DNA from: Phycisphaeraceae bacterium
GTDB lineage: Bacteria; Planctomycetota; Phycisphaerae; Phycisphaerales; Phycisphaeraceae
Assembly (NCBI GenBank): GCA_029260595.1
Contig: JAJDCY010000021.1
Span: 84,650-148,649 of the forward strand
DNA: 64,000 nt
Direction: 5' to 3'
Part shown: piece after piece, positions 36,601 through 45,457 of the stretch
How positions within the stretch are numbered: the stretch's first letter is position 1
Layout of the letters: every line of letters starts with the position of its first letter
The notes under the pieces: model-generated
What the model was told of the DNA's origin: nothing
Seen by the model: the letters and a program-made list of their open reading frames with translations, nothing else
Database searches by the model: none
Made by a program: the position numbers and the translations under genes

Positions 36601-36874
36601 CGAGATCTCCGCCTCGTCCCAGTTCGGCGTCGCCGGCACCATCCACACCACACCCCCCGACACCGACCTCGCCGCAACCCTCGCACGCCTCGCCGACGAC
36701 CTGGCCGACTCCCGCGCCAACCTCTCGCAGCGCTGCGCCGAACTCAGCGCCCCCGCCGCGAGCAGCTTCGTCATCACCGGCCTCGGCGGACAACCCGACC
36801 AACCCGGCCCAAACGCCCCCGCCTACCACCTGCGATCCCGTGAACCGGCACAACCAGACGCCCACAACCCCTGA
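33638..36874 (+). CDS. Two-partner-secretion-type exoprotein with haemagglutinin N-terminal (TPS) domain
   Basis: The 1078-residue product has a signal-peptide-like segment (about 28-50, ending PPLAAQ). The TPS domain follows at once: ITLDGTVGP, then FADFNIAPGQSATF, NIIARVTGG and FLINPYGIVFGPGAQLDLSG. These lines are diagnostic for filamentous-haemagglutinin-like exoproteins. The rest is a beta-helix of Ile/Asp/Asn-rich strands with recurring 'GxIxIxAxxxxL' patterns. Export needs a TpsB/FhaC outer-membrane pore, and none is encoded nearby. The C-terminus ends in a Pro-rich tail with no obvious anchor. The GTG at 33638 has no ribosome binding site. GGGGGAG lies 9 nt before an in-frame ATC at 33686, which is closer to the signal peptide, so the true start is unsure. 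Confidence 0.85.
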   Translation: MTPTASSHRHRGGDSHITTTPTANPNAAHNIAAALAVALLICRTPPLAAQITLDGTVGPPGPLPGPNFLIPAAVGQTQGPNLLHSFADFNIAPGQSATFAGPTTIQNIIARVTGGTASNIQGTIASTIDGANLFLINPYGIVFGPGAQLDLSGDFTATTAHTIDLADGGLIDARTPANTVLTSAHPTAFGFLPTASTTTAAPITVDQASLALTDDHSLTLIGGDTDIAGNSSFLDIVLINESALLRTEAGRLHIVAVASPGTVTLNTTAPPDTDSFSALGDVHIRDGALVRTDGSNPLMSTGPDKANLTIVADRLRVSQAIIHTFGGNAPDTGAIYITADHIELTNQAGVFTGPGFGGTGTRTAPINIHATRLQVTDDAKIRSTGENPGASDINITADQIHIERSYSAVFSSVSSGSQPGGDINIDAHLLAIDDIAGIETDTFGTPPGGNINIAADTINLSNHAKIGTNSTSNGAGGGISINATTLLLDADSSVTANTLNIGDAGPIDITATDIGLAQGAQILSTTSGAGRGADITVFTDALELDSDSALRLQTTGPADAGDILVFANHINIADHAAITAHSLDSTGGSLGRIDILTNSLSITGVSGAMMGDPTTGITATSGDGRGAPGHITVTTTQLTLTDGANLGSRVFGTDPGAPIDILADDITLTDGGRIATNTHAQGNAGDITINTTTLTTARAGAFINFQNNGTSGVISQTNPDATGRAGGISISATDIDIATGGIIAIDTFSTANASDIEINTATLSLTGTDLALAKILDALGVEIALSASAAIFTRSTGVPLAKAASGNAGQIIINADHIHLADSALIATATTTPGEGGSIDITTDRLHITNEASIFTRSIRSTAAVPADINAHANQSITIDRGGRVSVAADNSVGGNIDLSSGSTIILDNATITAQAAVDGGNIRLTAPHLIQATNSDITAGAVFNGGNVTIDPVFVILNNSLIAANAVFGTGGVITIIADALIISADTEISASSQFGVAGTIHTTPPDTDLAATLARLADDLADSRANLSQRCAELSAPAASSFVITGLGGQPDQPGPNAPAYHLRSREPAQPDAHNP

Positions 36875-37005
36875 CCCTGTCTCACCAAGCGCACCGATCG
36901 CCCCCGCGCACCGCAACACCGCTCACATTGAATCCTTCTAAACAACGCGCGCCCAAAACGCGCCCGACACACCCACGCCGCGCCCCGATCCGAACAACGA
37001 AATCC

Positions 37006-37034
37006 TTGACACCACCCCCCCCAAAACCTAGCTT
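37006..37034 (+). promoter_or_regulatory. Candidate promoter upstream of dnaA
   Basis: A perfect -35 box TTGACA (37006-37011), 17-nt spacer, and a weak -10 box TAGCTT (37029-37034). A leader of about 105-135 nt would precede dnaA. Confidence 0.45.
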
Positions 37035-37175
37035 GGTGTACGGTGGGTTGTCCCGTCCCGAAGCGCACCGCGAACGTGGTCGCAACACCGGGGCACCAAC
37101 CCTCCGCTGGTGGGAGAGGGGCGAAAGGCTTCACCCGAAGCGACCCAAATGCGCCCGACCGAAAGCTCATCGACC

Positions 37176-38573
37176 ATGCCGAACCTCGACGCCGCCCTCT
37201 GGGGTGAAATCATGGCCTACCTGCGCAAGCGGCACGCCACGATCTGTCGCCAATGGTTCGAAGAACTCGAACCCGTCGAGCTCGATTCCGGCTCACTCCG
37301 CGTGTTCACACCCAACTCCGTCCAGCGCAACTACCTCCGCAGCAAGTGCACCGACCAGTTCAACGAAGCCGCCCAGGCCGCCACCGGCGCGCTCGTCGCC
37401 GTCCAGTTCGTCGACGAAGCCAAGCCCGCCAACCACTCGCCCAAGGGCCTGGTCGAGATCACCATGGACACCCCCCCGCCGCCATCGGCCACCGGCAACA
37501 ACACCAACAACCACCGCCCACAACCACCGCGCACCGACGACGACCAGATCGTCATCAGCCCCGACTACAGCTTCGATAACTTCGTCACCGGCCCCAGCAA
37601 CCAGCTCGCCTACGCCGCCTCCGTCGCCGTCGCCAACCAGCCCGGCACCGCCTACAACCCACTTTTCATCCACGGCGGCGTCGGACTGGGCAAGACCCAC
37701 CTCCTCCAAGCCACCTGCCAGACCATCATCAGCCGCAACCCCGACACACGCATCCTCTACCTCTCCTGCGACGTCTTCATGAACCAGTTCCTCGACTGCG
37801 TCCAGCAAGGCCGCATGTCACAGTTCCGCCACCGCTACCGCCAGGTCGACGTACTCGTCATCGACGACATCCACTTCCTCGCCAACCGCGAGCGCACCCA
37901 GGAAGAATTCTTCCACACCTTCAACGCCCTCTACCAGTCCAACCGCCAGATCGTCCTCTCCAGCGACTCGCCACCCGTCGAGATCCCCCAACTCGAAGAG
38001 CGCCTGCTCAGCCGCTTCGGCTGGGGACTCGTCACCGATGTCACACGCCCCGACTACGAAACCCGCGTCGGCATCGTCCGTGCCAAAGCCACCCTCCGCG
38101 GCCTGGACATCCCCGACGAAGTCATCCAGTACATCGCCACCCACATCGAATCCAACGCCCGCGAACTCGAAGGCGCCATGACCACCATCCAGGGACACGC
38201 CGCCCTGCGACACCAACCCATCGACATCAAGCTCGCCCAAAGCGCACTCGCCGCCACCGGCAACTACCCCGACAACTGCCAGGCCACACTCCAGTGCATC
38301 ATCGACAGCGTCACCGACTTCTACAACGTCAAGCTCTCCGACCTCCAGTCCAAGCGACGCTACCGCTCGATCACCGGCCCGCGGCAGGTCTGCATGTGGC
38401 TCGCCCGCCAGCGCACCCGATTCAGCCTCGAAGAGATCGGCGGCTACTTCGGAGGCCGTGACCACACCACCGTCATGCACTCGATCAAAACCATCGCCGA
38501 CCGCATCGACAAAGACCCCTCCTTCGCCCGCCAGGTCGACCAGATCAACCGCAAGATCCAACTCCCCGCCTGA
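37176..38573 (+). CDS. dnaA: Chromosomal replication initiator protein DnaA
   Basis: The 465-residue product has domain I (ALWGEIMAYLRKRH... about 6-85), a Pro/Asn linker (about 90-120), and the AAA+ domain with Walker A GGVGLGKTHLL and Walker B VLVIDDIHFL. It ends with the domain IV helix-turn-helix signature GGRDHTTVMHSIKTI, which contacts DnaA boxes. It binds the origin and opens it for replication. The chosen ATG (37176) sits five residues before the conserved LW of domain I; ATG 37149 and GTG 37110 are in frame, and none has a good ribosome binding site. dnaN, gyrB and rnpA/rpmH are not nearby, and no cluster of TTATCCACA-like boxes was seen, so this is probably not at the replication origin. 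Confidence 0.95.
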   Translation: MPNLDAALWGEIMAYLRKRHATICRQWFEELEPVELDSGSLRVFTPNSVQRNYLRSKCTDQFNEAAQAATGALVAVQFVDEAKPANHSPKGLVEITMDTPPPPSATGNNTNNHRPQPPRTDDDQIVISPDYSFDNFVTGPSNQLAYAASVAVANQPGTAYNPLFIHGGVGLGKTHLLQATCQTIISRNPDTRILYLSCDVFMNQFLDCVQQGRMSQFRHRYRQVDVLVIDDIHFLANRERTQEEFFHTFNALYQSNRQIVLSSDSPPVEIPQLEERLLSRFGWGLVTDVTRPDYETRVGIVRAKATLRGLDIPDEVIQYIATHIESNARELEGAMTTIQGHAALRHQPIDIKLAQSALAATGNYPDNCQATLQCIIDSVTDFYNVKLSDLQSKRRYRSITGPRQVCMWLARQRTRFSLEEIGGYFGGRDHTTVMHSIKTIADRIDKDPSFARQVDQINRKIQLPA

Positions 38574-38665
38574 CCCCCCGCCACCACTTTCTCCCCCGTC
38601 AGCCCCACCCCTGCGCTAACCTCTGCAAACCGCTACCGCGCCCCATCTTCACACCAAAAAAACCT

Positions 38666-38694
38666 TTGGCCCCCACCCTCTGGCCAGGTATAAT
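38666..38694 (+). promoter_or_regulatory. Strong candidate promoter for the giant repeat protein
   Basis: TTGGCC (38666-38671), 17-nt spacer, consensus TATAAT (38689-38694). The same pair of hexamers with the same spacing occurs upstream of the tRNA-Gln gene. The leader would be about 85 nt and ends with AGGAG before the TTG start at 38785. Confidence 0.65.
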
Positions 38695-38784
38695 GGGGGG
38701 TGGACGCTCGGGCGCCGGGGAACGCACTTCAGCCGGGGCCATGGTGAAACATGCTTCTCACTTCCATAGCGTAGGAGAGCCACC

Positions 38785-41700
38785 TTGCCACACCCTAACG
38801 ACACCCTCCCGCACAACGCCCTTGTACTGACCATCACCGCCATCCTGCTCACCGCCACGCTAAGCGCCAACGCCCAGACCGCCTACTTCGCGTTCGAAGG
38901 AGTCTTCACCGACTTCACCGACACACAACAGATACCGATCTCCCTCTCACAAAGCGTCAACAGCACCGACGATACTTTCCTCATCCAGACGTTCCACAAC
39001 GACGGCGGCACCAACGCCGCCGGCGACACGATCTCACCCGGCAGCTTCTCCTCTGAGCTCACGCTGTTCGACAGCGCCATGCCCCCCAACTCCGTAGGCA
39101 GCAACGTCGCCGGCGGACCGGCTCGCGACGCCCTGCTCTCATGGCCGGGCATCGCCGACTCCGGCACAGCCATCACCACAGACCCCCTCCCTGCCGGTGG
39201 CTACTCGGTCCAACTCGAGGACTTCCCGCTGCCCGCACCCGGCCTCGGCCCGTGGGCCGTGGACATCGTCGCGCCCGCTTCCAAGATCACGCTCGAGCTG
39301 CCTGCCTCGATCGGCGTTGCCCCCCCAACCCCCGGGGTCATCCGGCTGACACTCGGCAACGGCGCCCAGTGGAACATCACCACCGCGTTGAACATCGCCG
39401 AGACAACCAACAGCATTGGCGACCTCGTCATCAACGACACCACCGCGCTCACCGTCCCCGACGCCGTCACCGCCGGGCTCGACGGCACCGGCACGCTCAC
39501 CATCAACACCGGCGCCACCGTGTCCGGCACGTTCGGGAACCTCGGCGCCGGCGCCGCCGGAAACGGCACCGCCACAATCGCCGGCACATGGAACAGCTCC
39601 CAGCAGTTCACCGTCGCCGATGCCGGCGCCGCGACACTGAACATCGACAGCGGCGGCACAGTCAACAACTCCCTCGATGCGGTGATCGGGTCCCAGTCAG
39701 GCTCTCACGGCACGGCCACCGTCAACAGCGGCGGGTCATGGGACATCACGACCGAACTGACCGTCGCCGATGCCGGCACAGCCGATCTCACCATCAACAC
39801 CGGCGGCACCGTCGACAACGACGCCGCCGGTTTCATCGCCCGTTCAGCCGGCTCGACCGGCACCGCCAACCTCGACGGCGGCACCTGGGACAGCGCCAGC
39901 CTCTACATCGGCGGTTCCGACACCGACCCCGGCGGCAACGGCACCCTTAACGTCAACGGCGGCAGCCTCAACGTCACCGGCACGCTCAAGCGCTGGAACA
40001 CCGGCACACTCAACCACAGCGGCGGCACGATCACCCTCACCAACGGCTCATTCGAGCGCCCGGCCGAGACCTACACCCTCAGCGGCACGGCCAACCCCGC
40101 GCTCATTCTCGATAACTCGACTTTCGACAACGGCTCCGACGACCTGGAGATCGGCTCGGCCGATACCGAGTCCGGTTCACTCACACTGAACAACGCAAGC
40201 ACGCTCACCACCGGCGACACCCGGGTCGGTACCGACCCCGGCTCAGCCGGCACCGCCACGATCAACGCCGGCACATGGAACAGCGACAACCTCTATATAG
40301 GCGGGTCCCAGAACGCCCCCGGCGGCAACGGCACCCTCAGCGTCAACGGCGGAGCCGTCAACATCGACGGCACCCTCAAACTCTGGGACGCCGCCGGCAC
40401 ACTCAATCACGACGGCGGCACCATCACCATCACCAACGGCTCATTCGAACCGCCCGACCAAAACTTCACCCTCTCCGGCACCAACAACCCCACACTCACG
40501 CTCGACGACACCACCTTCGACAACGGCACCAACCAACTCCACCTCGCCACCGCCAACGCCCACTCCGCCACGCTCAACCTCAACAACGGCGCCAGCCTGA
40601 CCACCGCCCGCGCCCAGCTCGCCACCGACCCCGGCGCCACCGCGACCGCCACGATCGACGACAGCCAGTGGACTCTCTCTGACTCACTCGATATTGGCGT
40701 CGCCGGCACCGCCAACCTCAATATCAACAGCGACGCCACCGTCACCAACACCGATGCCTCGATCGCCACCAACCCCGGCGCAACCGGCACCGCCACGCTC
40801 AACAGCGGCACATGGAACAACGCCAGCCTCTACATCGGCGGATCGGACACCGACTCCGGCGGCGACGGCACGCTCAACGTCAACGGCGGCAACCTCAACG
40901 TCAACGGCACCCTCAAGACCTGGCCCACCACCGGCACCCTCAACCACGACGGCGGCACCATCACCATCACCAACGGCGCCTTGCAGCCGCCACCGTCCGA
41001 CTACGAAATCAGCGGCACGAACAGCCCCCAGCTCACGCTTGGCAACTCCATCTTCAACCACGGCGCGTCAACCCTCAACATCGGCACCGCCAACACCCAG
41101 TCCGGTTCGCTCACACTCAACAACAACAGCACCCTGACCACAGGCCAAACCCGCATCGGCCACACCGCCGGCTCCACCGGCGCCGTCACGGTCCACAATG
41201 GGCAGTGGACCCTCTCAGACACGCTGGACACGGGGTTTGACGGCGGCGGCTCCCTCATCGTCAACCCGCTGGGCACCGTCACCGTGAATTCGGCCTCCGC
41301 GTCCCTGATCGGGGCGAATCCCGGTTCGACAGGCACCGTCACGGTCAACGGCGGCGCACTGACCTACACCGACGCCCTGACCATCGGGCACGACGGCACA
41401 GGCTTACTGACGGTCGGCAGCGGCAGCCTCACTAACGCCGACGCCTCGATCGGGTCCGACTCCGGCCCAGCCGGCACCGCCACCGTCAACGGCGGCACCT
41501 GGAACAGCGACAACCTCTACGTCGGCGGAACCGCGATCGCCGCCGGCGGCGACGGCACGCTCAACGTCAACGGCGGCAACCTCAACGTCAACGGCACCCT
41601 CAAGACCTGGCCCACCACCGGCACCATCAACCACGACGGCGGCGCCATCACCATCACCAACGGCGCCTTCCAGCCGCCCAACGCCGCCTTCGCCCTTGGC

Positions 41701-44700
41701 GGATCCAACAACCCCACGCTCATCCTGGACAACGCCACCTTCGACCTCAACCAGAAGTTCGTGACCATCAGCCCGCTGGGCCTGCAGTCCGGCTCGATCG
41801 TATTGAACAACGGCTCCACCCTGACCACAGGCCCGACAAAAATCGGCGGCGCCCCCAACTCGACCGGCAGCATCACAATCAATCACGGCCAGTGGGCACT
41901 ATCAAGCGGTTTTACGTCCGTCGGACTCAACGGCGCCGGCTCACTGACCGTCAACGCCCAAGGCACAGTCACATCACCTCCGGGCACCACCGTAGAGCTT
42001 GCCACGAGCGGCATCGGCACCGGCTCCGTCAACGTCAACGGCGGTTCGTTCACCGTAGGCAGCACCCTCATCGTGGGACGCAACGGCCCCGGCACACTCG
42101 ACATCGACAACGGCGGCACCGTCAACACCGCGCAGGCATGGCTCGGCCAATCCCCCACCGCCACCGGCACCGCCACGCTCAACTCCGGCACCCTCAACGC
42201 CAACTCCGGCCTCTACGTCGGCGGCTACAACCTCGCCCCCGGCGGCACCGGCACCCTCAACATCAACGGCGGCAACCTCAACGTCACCGGCACACTCAAA
42301 CTCTGGGAACCCACCGCCACCCTCAACCACGACGGCGGCACCATCACCATCACCAACGGCACCTTCGAACCCCCCGACCAAAATTTCATCCTCAGCGGCA
42401 CCAACAACCCCGAACTCGTCCTGGACAACTCATCATTCGACAACGGCACCGAAGAGATACAAATCGGCAACGCCAGCGCAGAATCCGGCACAGTCACCCT
42501 CGACATCAACACCACCATGAACTCCGGAGCCGCCGATATCGGCCTCGCCTCAGGGTCTACCGGCACGGCCACCATCAACAGCGGTCAGTGGACACTCTCA
42601 GGCCCTCTAGACATAGGCGTCGCCGGCACCGGCACCCTGACGGTCAACGCACAGGCAACCGTGACATCCAATGCTGCTGAACTTTCATCTATTGGAAGAG
42701 ACCTGAACTCATCCGGTACCGTAACGGTCGATGGTGGATCACTATCGTATGACAGCGGTCTGGAATTAGGTAGAGATGGCTCCGGAACTTTACGCCTCTA
42801 CAACGGAGGCACACTGACTACCGGGGTAACCGTAATCAGTAATGCATCTGGCGGTAACAGCTCAGTCACCATCGACAACGGCCAGTGGACACTTACTGAC
42901 TACTTGAGCGTCGGACGCGTAGGGGTAGGTGAGTTGATCATCAACACTCTAGGATCCGTGACTGTAAATACGACGTTCGCCTTTTCCTCAATCGCAGAGG
43001 CTGGTGGCGAGGGAACCGTCACGGTCAATGGCGGCTTGCTGACCTACTCAAGTGGCCTGAGGTTAGGCAGCTCTGGTACAGCAACACTCAACATCAATAA
43101 TGGCGGCACCGTAACCAATCAAACGGGTGTGATTGTTGCTACATCCGACACCCAACCCAGCACCGCCACGGTGAATACGGGAACCTGGAACAATCACGCC
43201 GGGCTTATCGTAGGCGGATCTGAGCTCAACCCACACTCCGGCCCCAGCACGCTCAACATCCATGCTGAGGGTTTAGTCAACGTCACCGGCACACTCAAAG
43301 TCTGGGAGCCCGGCGGCACCGTCAACCTCCTCGGCGGCACCATCCAGACCGACGCCCTCGACATCGACCCCGGTGCCGCGTTCAACTTCCCCTTCGGCAC
43401 GCTCGGTTTCAACGGCGACGCCACCATCGACGCCGCGCTCGCCGATCACATCATCGACCCCGGCATCGGCACCGGCAAAACCATCGCCGTCGCCGACACC
43501 GCCACCCTCCTCACCCCCGTCATCATCGACGGCGGGACCTTCAGCGTCGGCGGTCTTATCAACCCGGGCCTGCTGGATTTCCGCCGCGGCACCTTGAAAC
43601 TCAACATCGGCACCCTCCTGATACAACCCACCGGCCCCCTCGGCGGCGACCCGATCGTCGACGCCAACCAGACGCTCCGGGTCAACCAGTTCATCCTCGT
43701 ACAACCAAACAGCCGCCTCACCCTCAACGGCGGCCGAATCGAATCCGACGCCCTCCAGAACAACGGTACGTTCACCGGCTCCGGCACCGTCGTCGGCAAT
43801 AACGACGCCCTGAACGCCCTACTGAACCTCACCGACGGCGTCATTCAACTCAACCCCGCCGACCACCTGCTCGTCCAAGGCAACCAATCCACCAATCAGG
43901 GCCGCATCAACCTCCTCGGCGGCACGCTCGAAGTCACCGGCACACTCACCAACACAACCGACGCCCTGATCATCGGCAGCGGCGCCCTGCAAACCACCGA
44001 CGGCCTGACCAACCACGGCACCGCCGCCTTCGCCGGCACCACCCACATCACCGGCGACGTCACCAACGCTGCCACCGGCCTGATCGCCTCCTCCGGCGGC
44101 GGCCCGCTGATCTTCTTCGACCCGGTCGACCAGCAAGGCGAGGTCCGCACCAGCGAGGGCGGCTTCACCGTCTTCTTCTCCACCGTCAACATGCAGAACA
44201 ACTTCACCGGCCCCGGCACCGTCAACGTCGAAAGCGATGTCAACGTCGGCGCCAGCCCCGGCGTCATCAGCTTCGAAGGCAACCTCGCTTTCGGCCCCGC
44301 CGCCACCCTCCACGCCGAACTCGGCGGCCTCACCCCCGGCCCCGGCGCGCCCGGCGACACCGACAACGGCTACGACCAGATCACCGTCACCGCCAACGCC
44401 GCGCTCGCCGGCACGCTCGACATCCAACTCATCAACAACTTCGAAACCGAGATCATCCCCACCGACGTGTTCACCGTCATGACATGGGGCACGAACACCA
44501 GCGCCACCACCTTCGACACCCTCGACCTCGACAGCCCCGCCACGCCCGGCCTGACGTTCACCCCCACCTACAACGCGAATGACCTGACCCTCACCGCCAC
44601 CGCCCTCTTCGGCGACGCCAACCTCGACGGCGTCGTTGACATTCTCGACCTGGTCATCCTCGCCGCCAACTTCGATCAACCCGTAGGCACCCGCGCCTGG

Positions 44701-44916
44701 CGCGACGCCGACTTCAACCTTGACACCGTCGTAGACGCCACCGACCTACAACTCGCCGCCCCCAACTTCACCGGCAACCCCGACACCCTCACCACCCTCG
44801 CCAACTCCCTCGGCGTCACGCTGACCCAGCCGACCCCCGAACCGGTAACGTTGGCCGTCTTGGTACTCGGGGTCGGCACCGTCACCAGCCGGCGCCCCAA
44901 ACGCCGCGCCGCATGA
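38785..44916 (+). CDS. Giant secreted repeat protein with dockerin-like EF-hand pair and PEP-CTERM tail
   Basis: The 2043-residue protein starts at TTG, with AGGAG about 8 nt upstream, and has a signal peptide ending ANAQ at about 31. Most of the length (about 190-1560) is tandem beta-strand repeats of the autotransporter-associated type, built around N-V-N-G-G, T-G-T-L-K and N-N-G-T-x-T units, probably a long beta-helix. Near the C-terminus, 'GDANLDGVVDILDLVILAAN' and DFNLDTVVDATDLQLAAPNF form a pair of Ca-binding loops as in dockerin type I. The protein ends with Pro-Glu-Pro at about 2018, a hydrophobic stretch and RRPKRRAA, a PEP-CTERM sorting signal normally cut by exosortase. It is likely a surface or matrix protein. 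Codon use in 42650-43270 is clearly more AT-rich than in the rest. Confidence 0.92.
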   Translation: MPHPNDTLPHNALVLTITAILLTATLSANAQTAYFAFEGVFTDFTDTQQIPISLSQSVNSTDDTFLIQTFHNDGGTNAAGDTISPGSFSSELTLFDSAMPPNSVGSNVAGGPARDALLSWPGIADSGTAITTDPLPAGGYSVQLEDFPLPAPGLGPWAVDIVAPASKITLELPASIGVAPPTPGVIRLTLGNGAQWNITTALNIAETTNSIGDLVINDTTALTVPDAVTAGLDGTGTLTINTGATVSGTFGNLGAGAAGNGTATIAGTWNSSQQFTVADAGAATLNIDSGGTVNNSLDAVIGSQSGSHGTATVNSGGSWDITTELTVADAGTADLTINTGGTVDNDAAGFIARSAGSTGTANLDGGTWDSASLYIGGSDTDPGGNGTLNVNGGSLNVTGTLKRWNTGTLNHSGGTITLTNGSFERPAETYTLSGTANPALILDNSTFDNGSDDLEIGSADTESGSLTLNNASTLTTGDTRVGTDPGSAGTATINAGTWNSDNLYIGGSQNAPGGNGTLSVNGGAVNIDGTLKLWDAAGTLNHDGGTITITNGSFEPPDQNFTLSGTNNPTLTLDDTTFDNGTNQLHLATANAHSATLNLNNGASLTTARAQLATDPGATATATIDDSQWTLSDSLDIGVAGTANLNINSDATVTNTDASIATNPGATGTATLNSGTWNNASLYIGGSDTDSGGDGTLNVNGGNLNVNGTLKTWPTTGTLNHDGGTITITNGALQPPPSDYEISGTNSPQLTLGNSIFNHGASTLNIGTANTQSGSLTLNNNSTLTTGQTRIGHTAGSTGAVTVHNGQWTLSDTLDTGFDGGGSLIVNPLGTVTVNSASASLIGANPGSTGTVTVNGGALTYTDALTIGHDGTGLLTVGSGSLTNADASIGSDSGPAGTATVNGGTWNSDNLYVGGTAIAAGGDGTLNVNGGNLNVNGTLKTWPTTGTINHDGGAITITNGAFQPPNAAFALGGSNNPTLILDNATFDLNQKFVTISPLGLQSGSIVLNNGSTLTTGPTKIGGAPNSTGSITINHGQWALSSGFTSVGLNGAGSLTVNAQGTVTSPPGTTVELATSGIGTGSVNVNGGSFTVGSTLIVGRNGPGTLDIDNGGTVNTAQAWLGQSPTATGTATLNSGTLNANSGLYVGGYNLAPGGTGTLNINGGNLNVTGTLKLWEPTATLNHDGGTITITNGTFEPPDQNFILSGTNNPELVLDNSSFDNGTEEIQIGNASAESGTVTLDINTTMNSGAADIGLASGSTGTATINSGQWTLSGPLDIGVAGTGTLTVNAQATVTSNAAELSSIGRDLNSSGTVTVDGGSLSYDSGLELGRDGSGTLRLYNGGTLTTGVTVISNASGGNSSVTIDNGQWTLTDYLSVGRVGVGELIINTLGSVTVNTTFAFSSIAEAGGEGTVTVNGGLLTYSSGLRLGSSGTATLNINNGGTVTNQTGVIVATSDTQPSTATVNTGTWNNHAGLIVGGSELNPHSGPSTLNIHAEGLVNVTGTLKVWEPGGTVNLLGGTIQTDALDIDPGAAFNFPFGTLGFNGDATIDAALADHIIDPGIGTGKTIAVADTATLLTPVIIDGGTFSVGGLINPGLLDFRRGTLKLNIGTLLIQPTGPLGGDPIVDANQTLRVNQFILVQPNSRLTLNGGRIESDALQNNGTFTGSGTVVGNNDALNALLNLTDGVIQLNPADHLLVQGNQSTNQGRINLLGGTLEVTGTLTNTTDALIIGSGALQTTDGLTNHGTAAFAGTTHITGDVTNAATGLIASSGGGPLIFFDPVDQQGEVRTSEGGFTVFFSTVNMQNNFTGPGTVNVESDVNVGASPGVISFEGNLAFGPAATLHAELGGLTPGPGAPGDTDNGYDQITVTANAALAGTLDIQLINNFETEIIPTDVFTVMTWGTNTSATTFDTLDLDSPATPGLTFTPTYNANDLTLTATALFGDANLDGVVDILDLVILAANFDQPVGTRAWRDADFNLDTVVDATDLQLAAPNFTGNPDTLTTLANSLGVTLTQPTPEPVTLAVLVLGVGTVTSRRPKRRAA

Positions 44917-45240
44917 GCGATCGCACCCCGCCTATCGATTCTCCGCCCATTTCCGATAACGCATTGACACCCACCCCGACCGCCCTAAACTCCCCGCCAG
45001 CCAAGCCTTCGCCCACAAACTTGGCCCCGCCTCGATCACAAGCTATAATCGGTACTTATGAACCGCCTCGACCGACACGACGCCCCCACGCCGCACCAAC
45101 GCTTAACCGCCCCAACGCGGCCGCAAGGCGATTTTCGCCCGCTTTTCCAGAACCCGCACCCCCGTTTCGCCGAAAATGACTCTGGGGAACGGGCAACCCC
45201 GGGCCGCAGGCGGTTCACCGCAACCGACGGTTTACTCGGA
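44917..45240. other. Leader region between the repeat-protein gene and tRNA-Gln
   Basis: About 320 bp that holds the tRNA promoter but no convincing gene. A 61-codon frame (45058-45243) opens 8 nt after the -10 box but has a composition typical of chance frames here. Confidence 0.35.
45021..45049 (+). promoter_or_regulatory. Promoter upstream of tRNA-Gln
   Basis: TTGGCC (45021-45026), 17 nt, perfect TATAAT (45044-45049). The tRNA begins about 190 nt downstream, so a long 5' precursor would be trimmed. Confidence 0.6.
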
Positions 45241-45311
45241 TAGCCCGTAGTGTAATGGTAACACCCCAGTTTTTGGTACTGGTATTCCAGGTTCGAGTCC
45301 TGGCGGGCTAG
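45241..45311 (+). tRNA. tRNA-Gln (anticodon TTG)
   Basis: The acceptor stem TAGCCCG pairs with CGGGCTA (45304-45310), with T1-A72 and G73, which are glutamine identity elements. The anticodon stem CCAGT/ACTGG encloses TTTTGGT, giving anticodon TTG. The T-arm CCAGG-TTCGAGT-CCTGG is standard. CCA is not encoded. Confidence 0.95.
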
Positions 45312-45457
45312 CTTCATGTCGCCGCGATGGGCAACAACAACGCCCAACCGGCGAGCGCCGAACACGGCGGCTTTCCGGGCCTGAGGGACCCGGCAAGCGA
45401 GATAGACTCACACGCGGGTCACCCCGCCGAGAGTCAATCACGGACGGGAGAAACACC

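Noticed and set aside
36875..38573. Replication origin next to dnaA
   Set aside because: No cluster of DnaA boxes was seen, dnaN and gyrB are not adjacent, and the strand composition does not change sign here.
39900..43300. CRISPR-like or non-coding tandem repeats
   Set aside because: The repeats keep the reading frame, vary by codon and are far too long and irregular for a CRISPR array; they encode protein repeats.
43819..44679. 286-codon frame antisense to the giant repeat protein
   Set aside because: Composition mirrors the sense repeats, and no start signal or family was seen.
45058..45243. Leaderless 61-residue peptide before tRNA-Gln
   Set aside because: It opens just after a good -10 box, but the sequence has no features of a real peptide and runs into the tRNA; the promoter is better explained by the tRNA.
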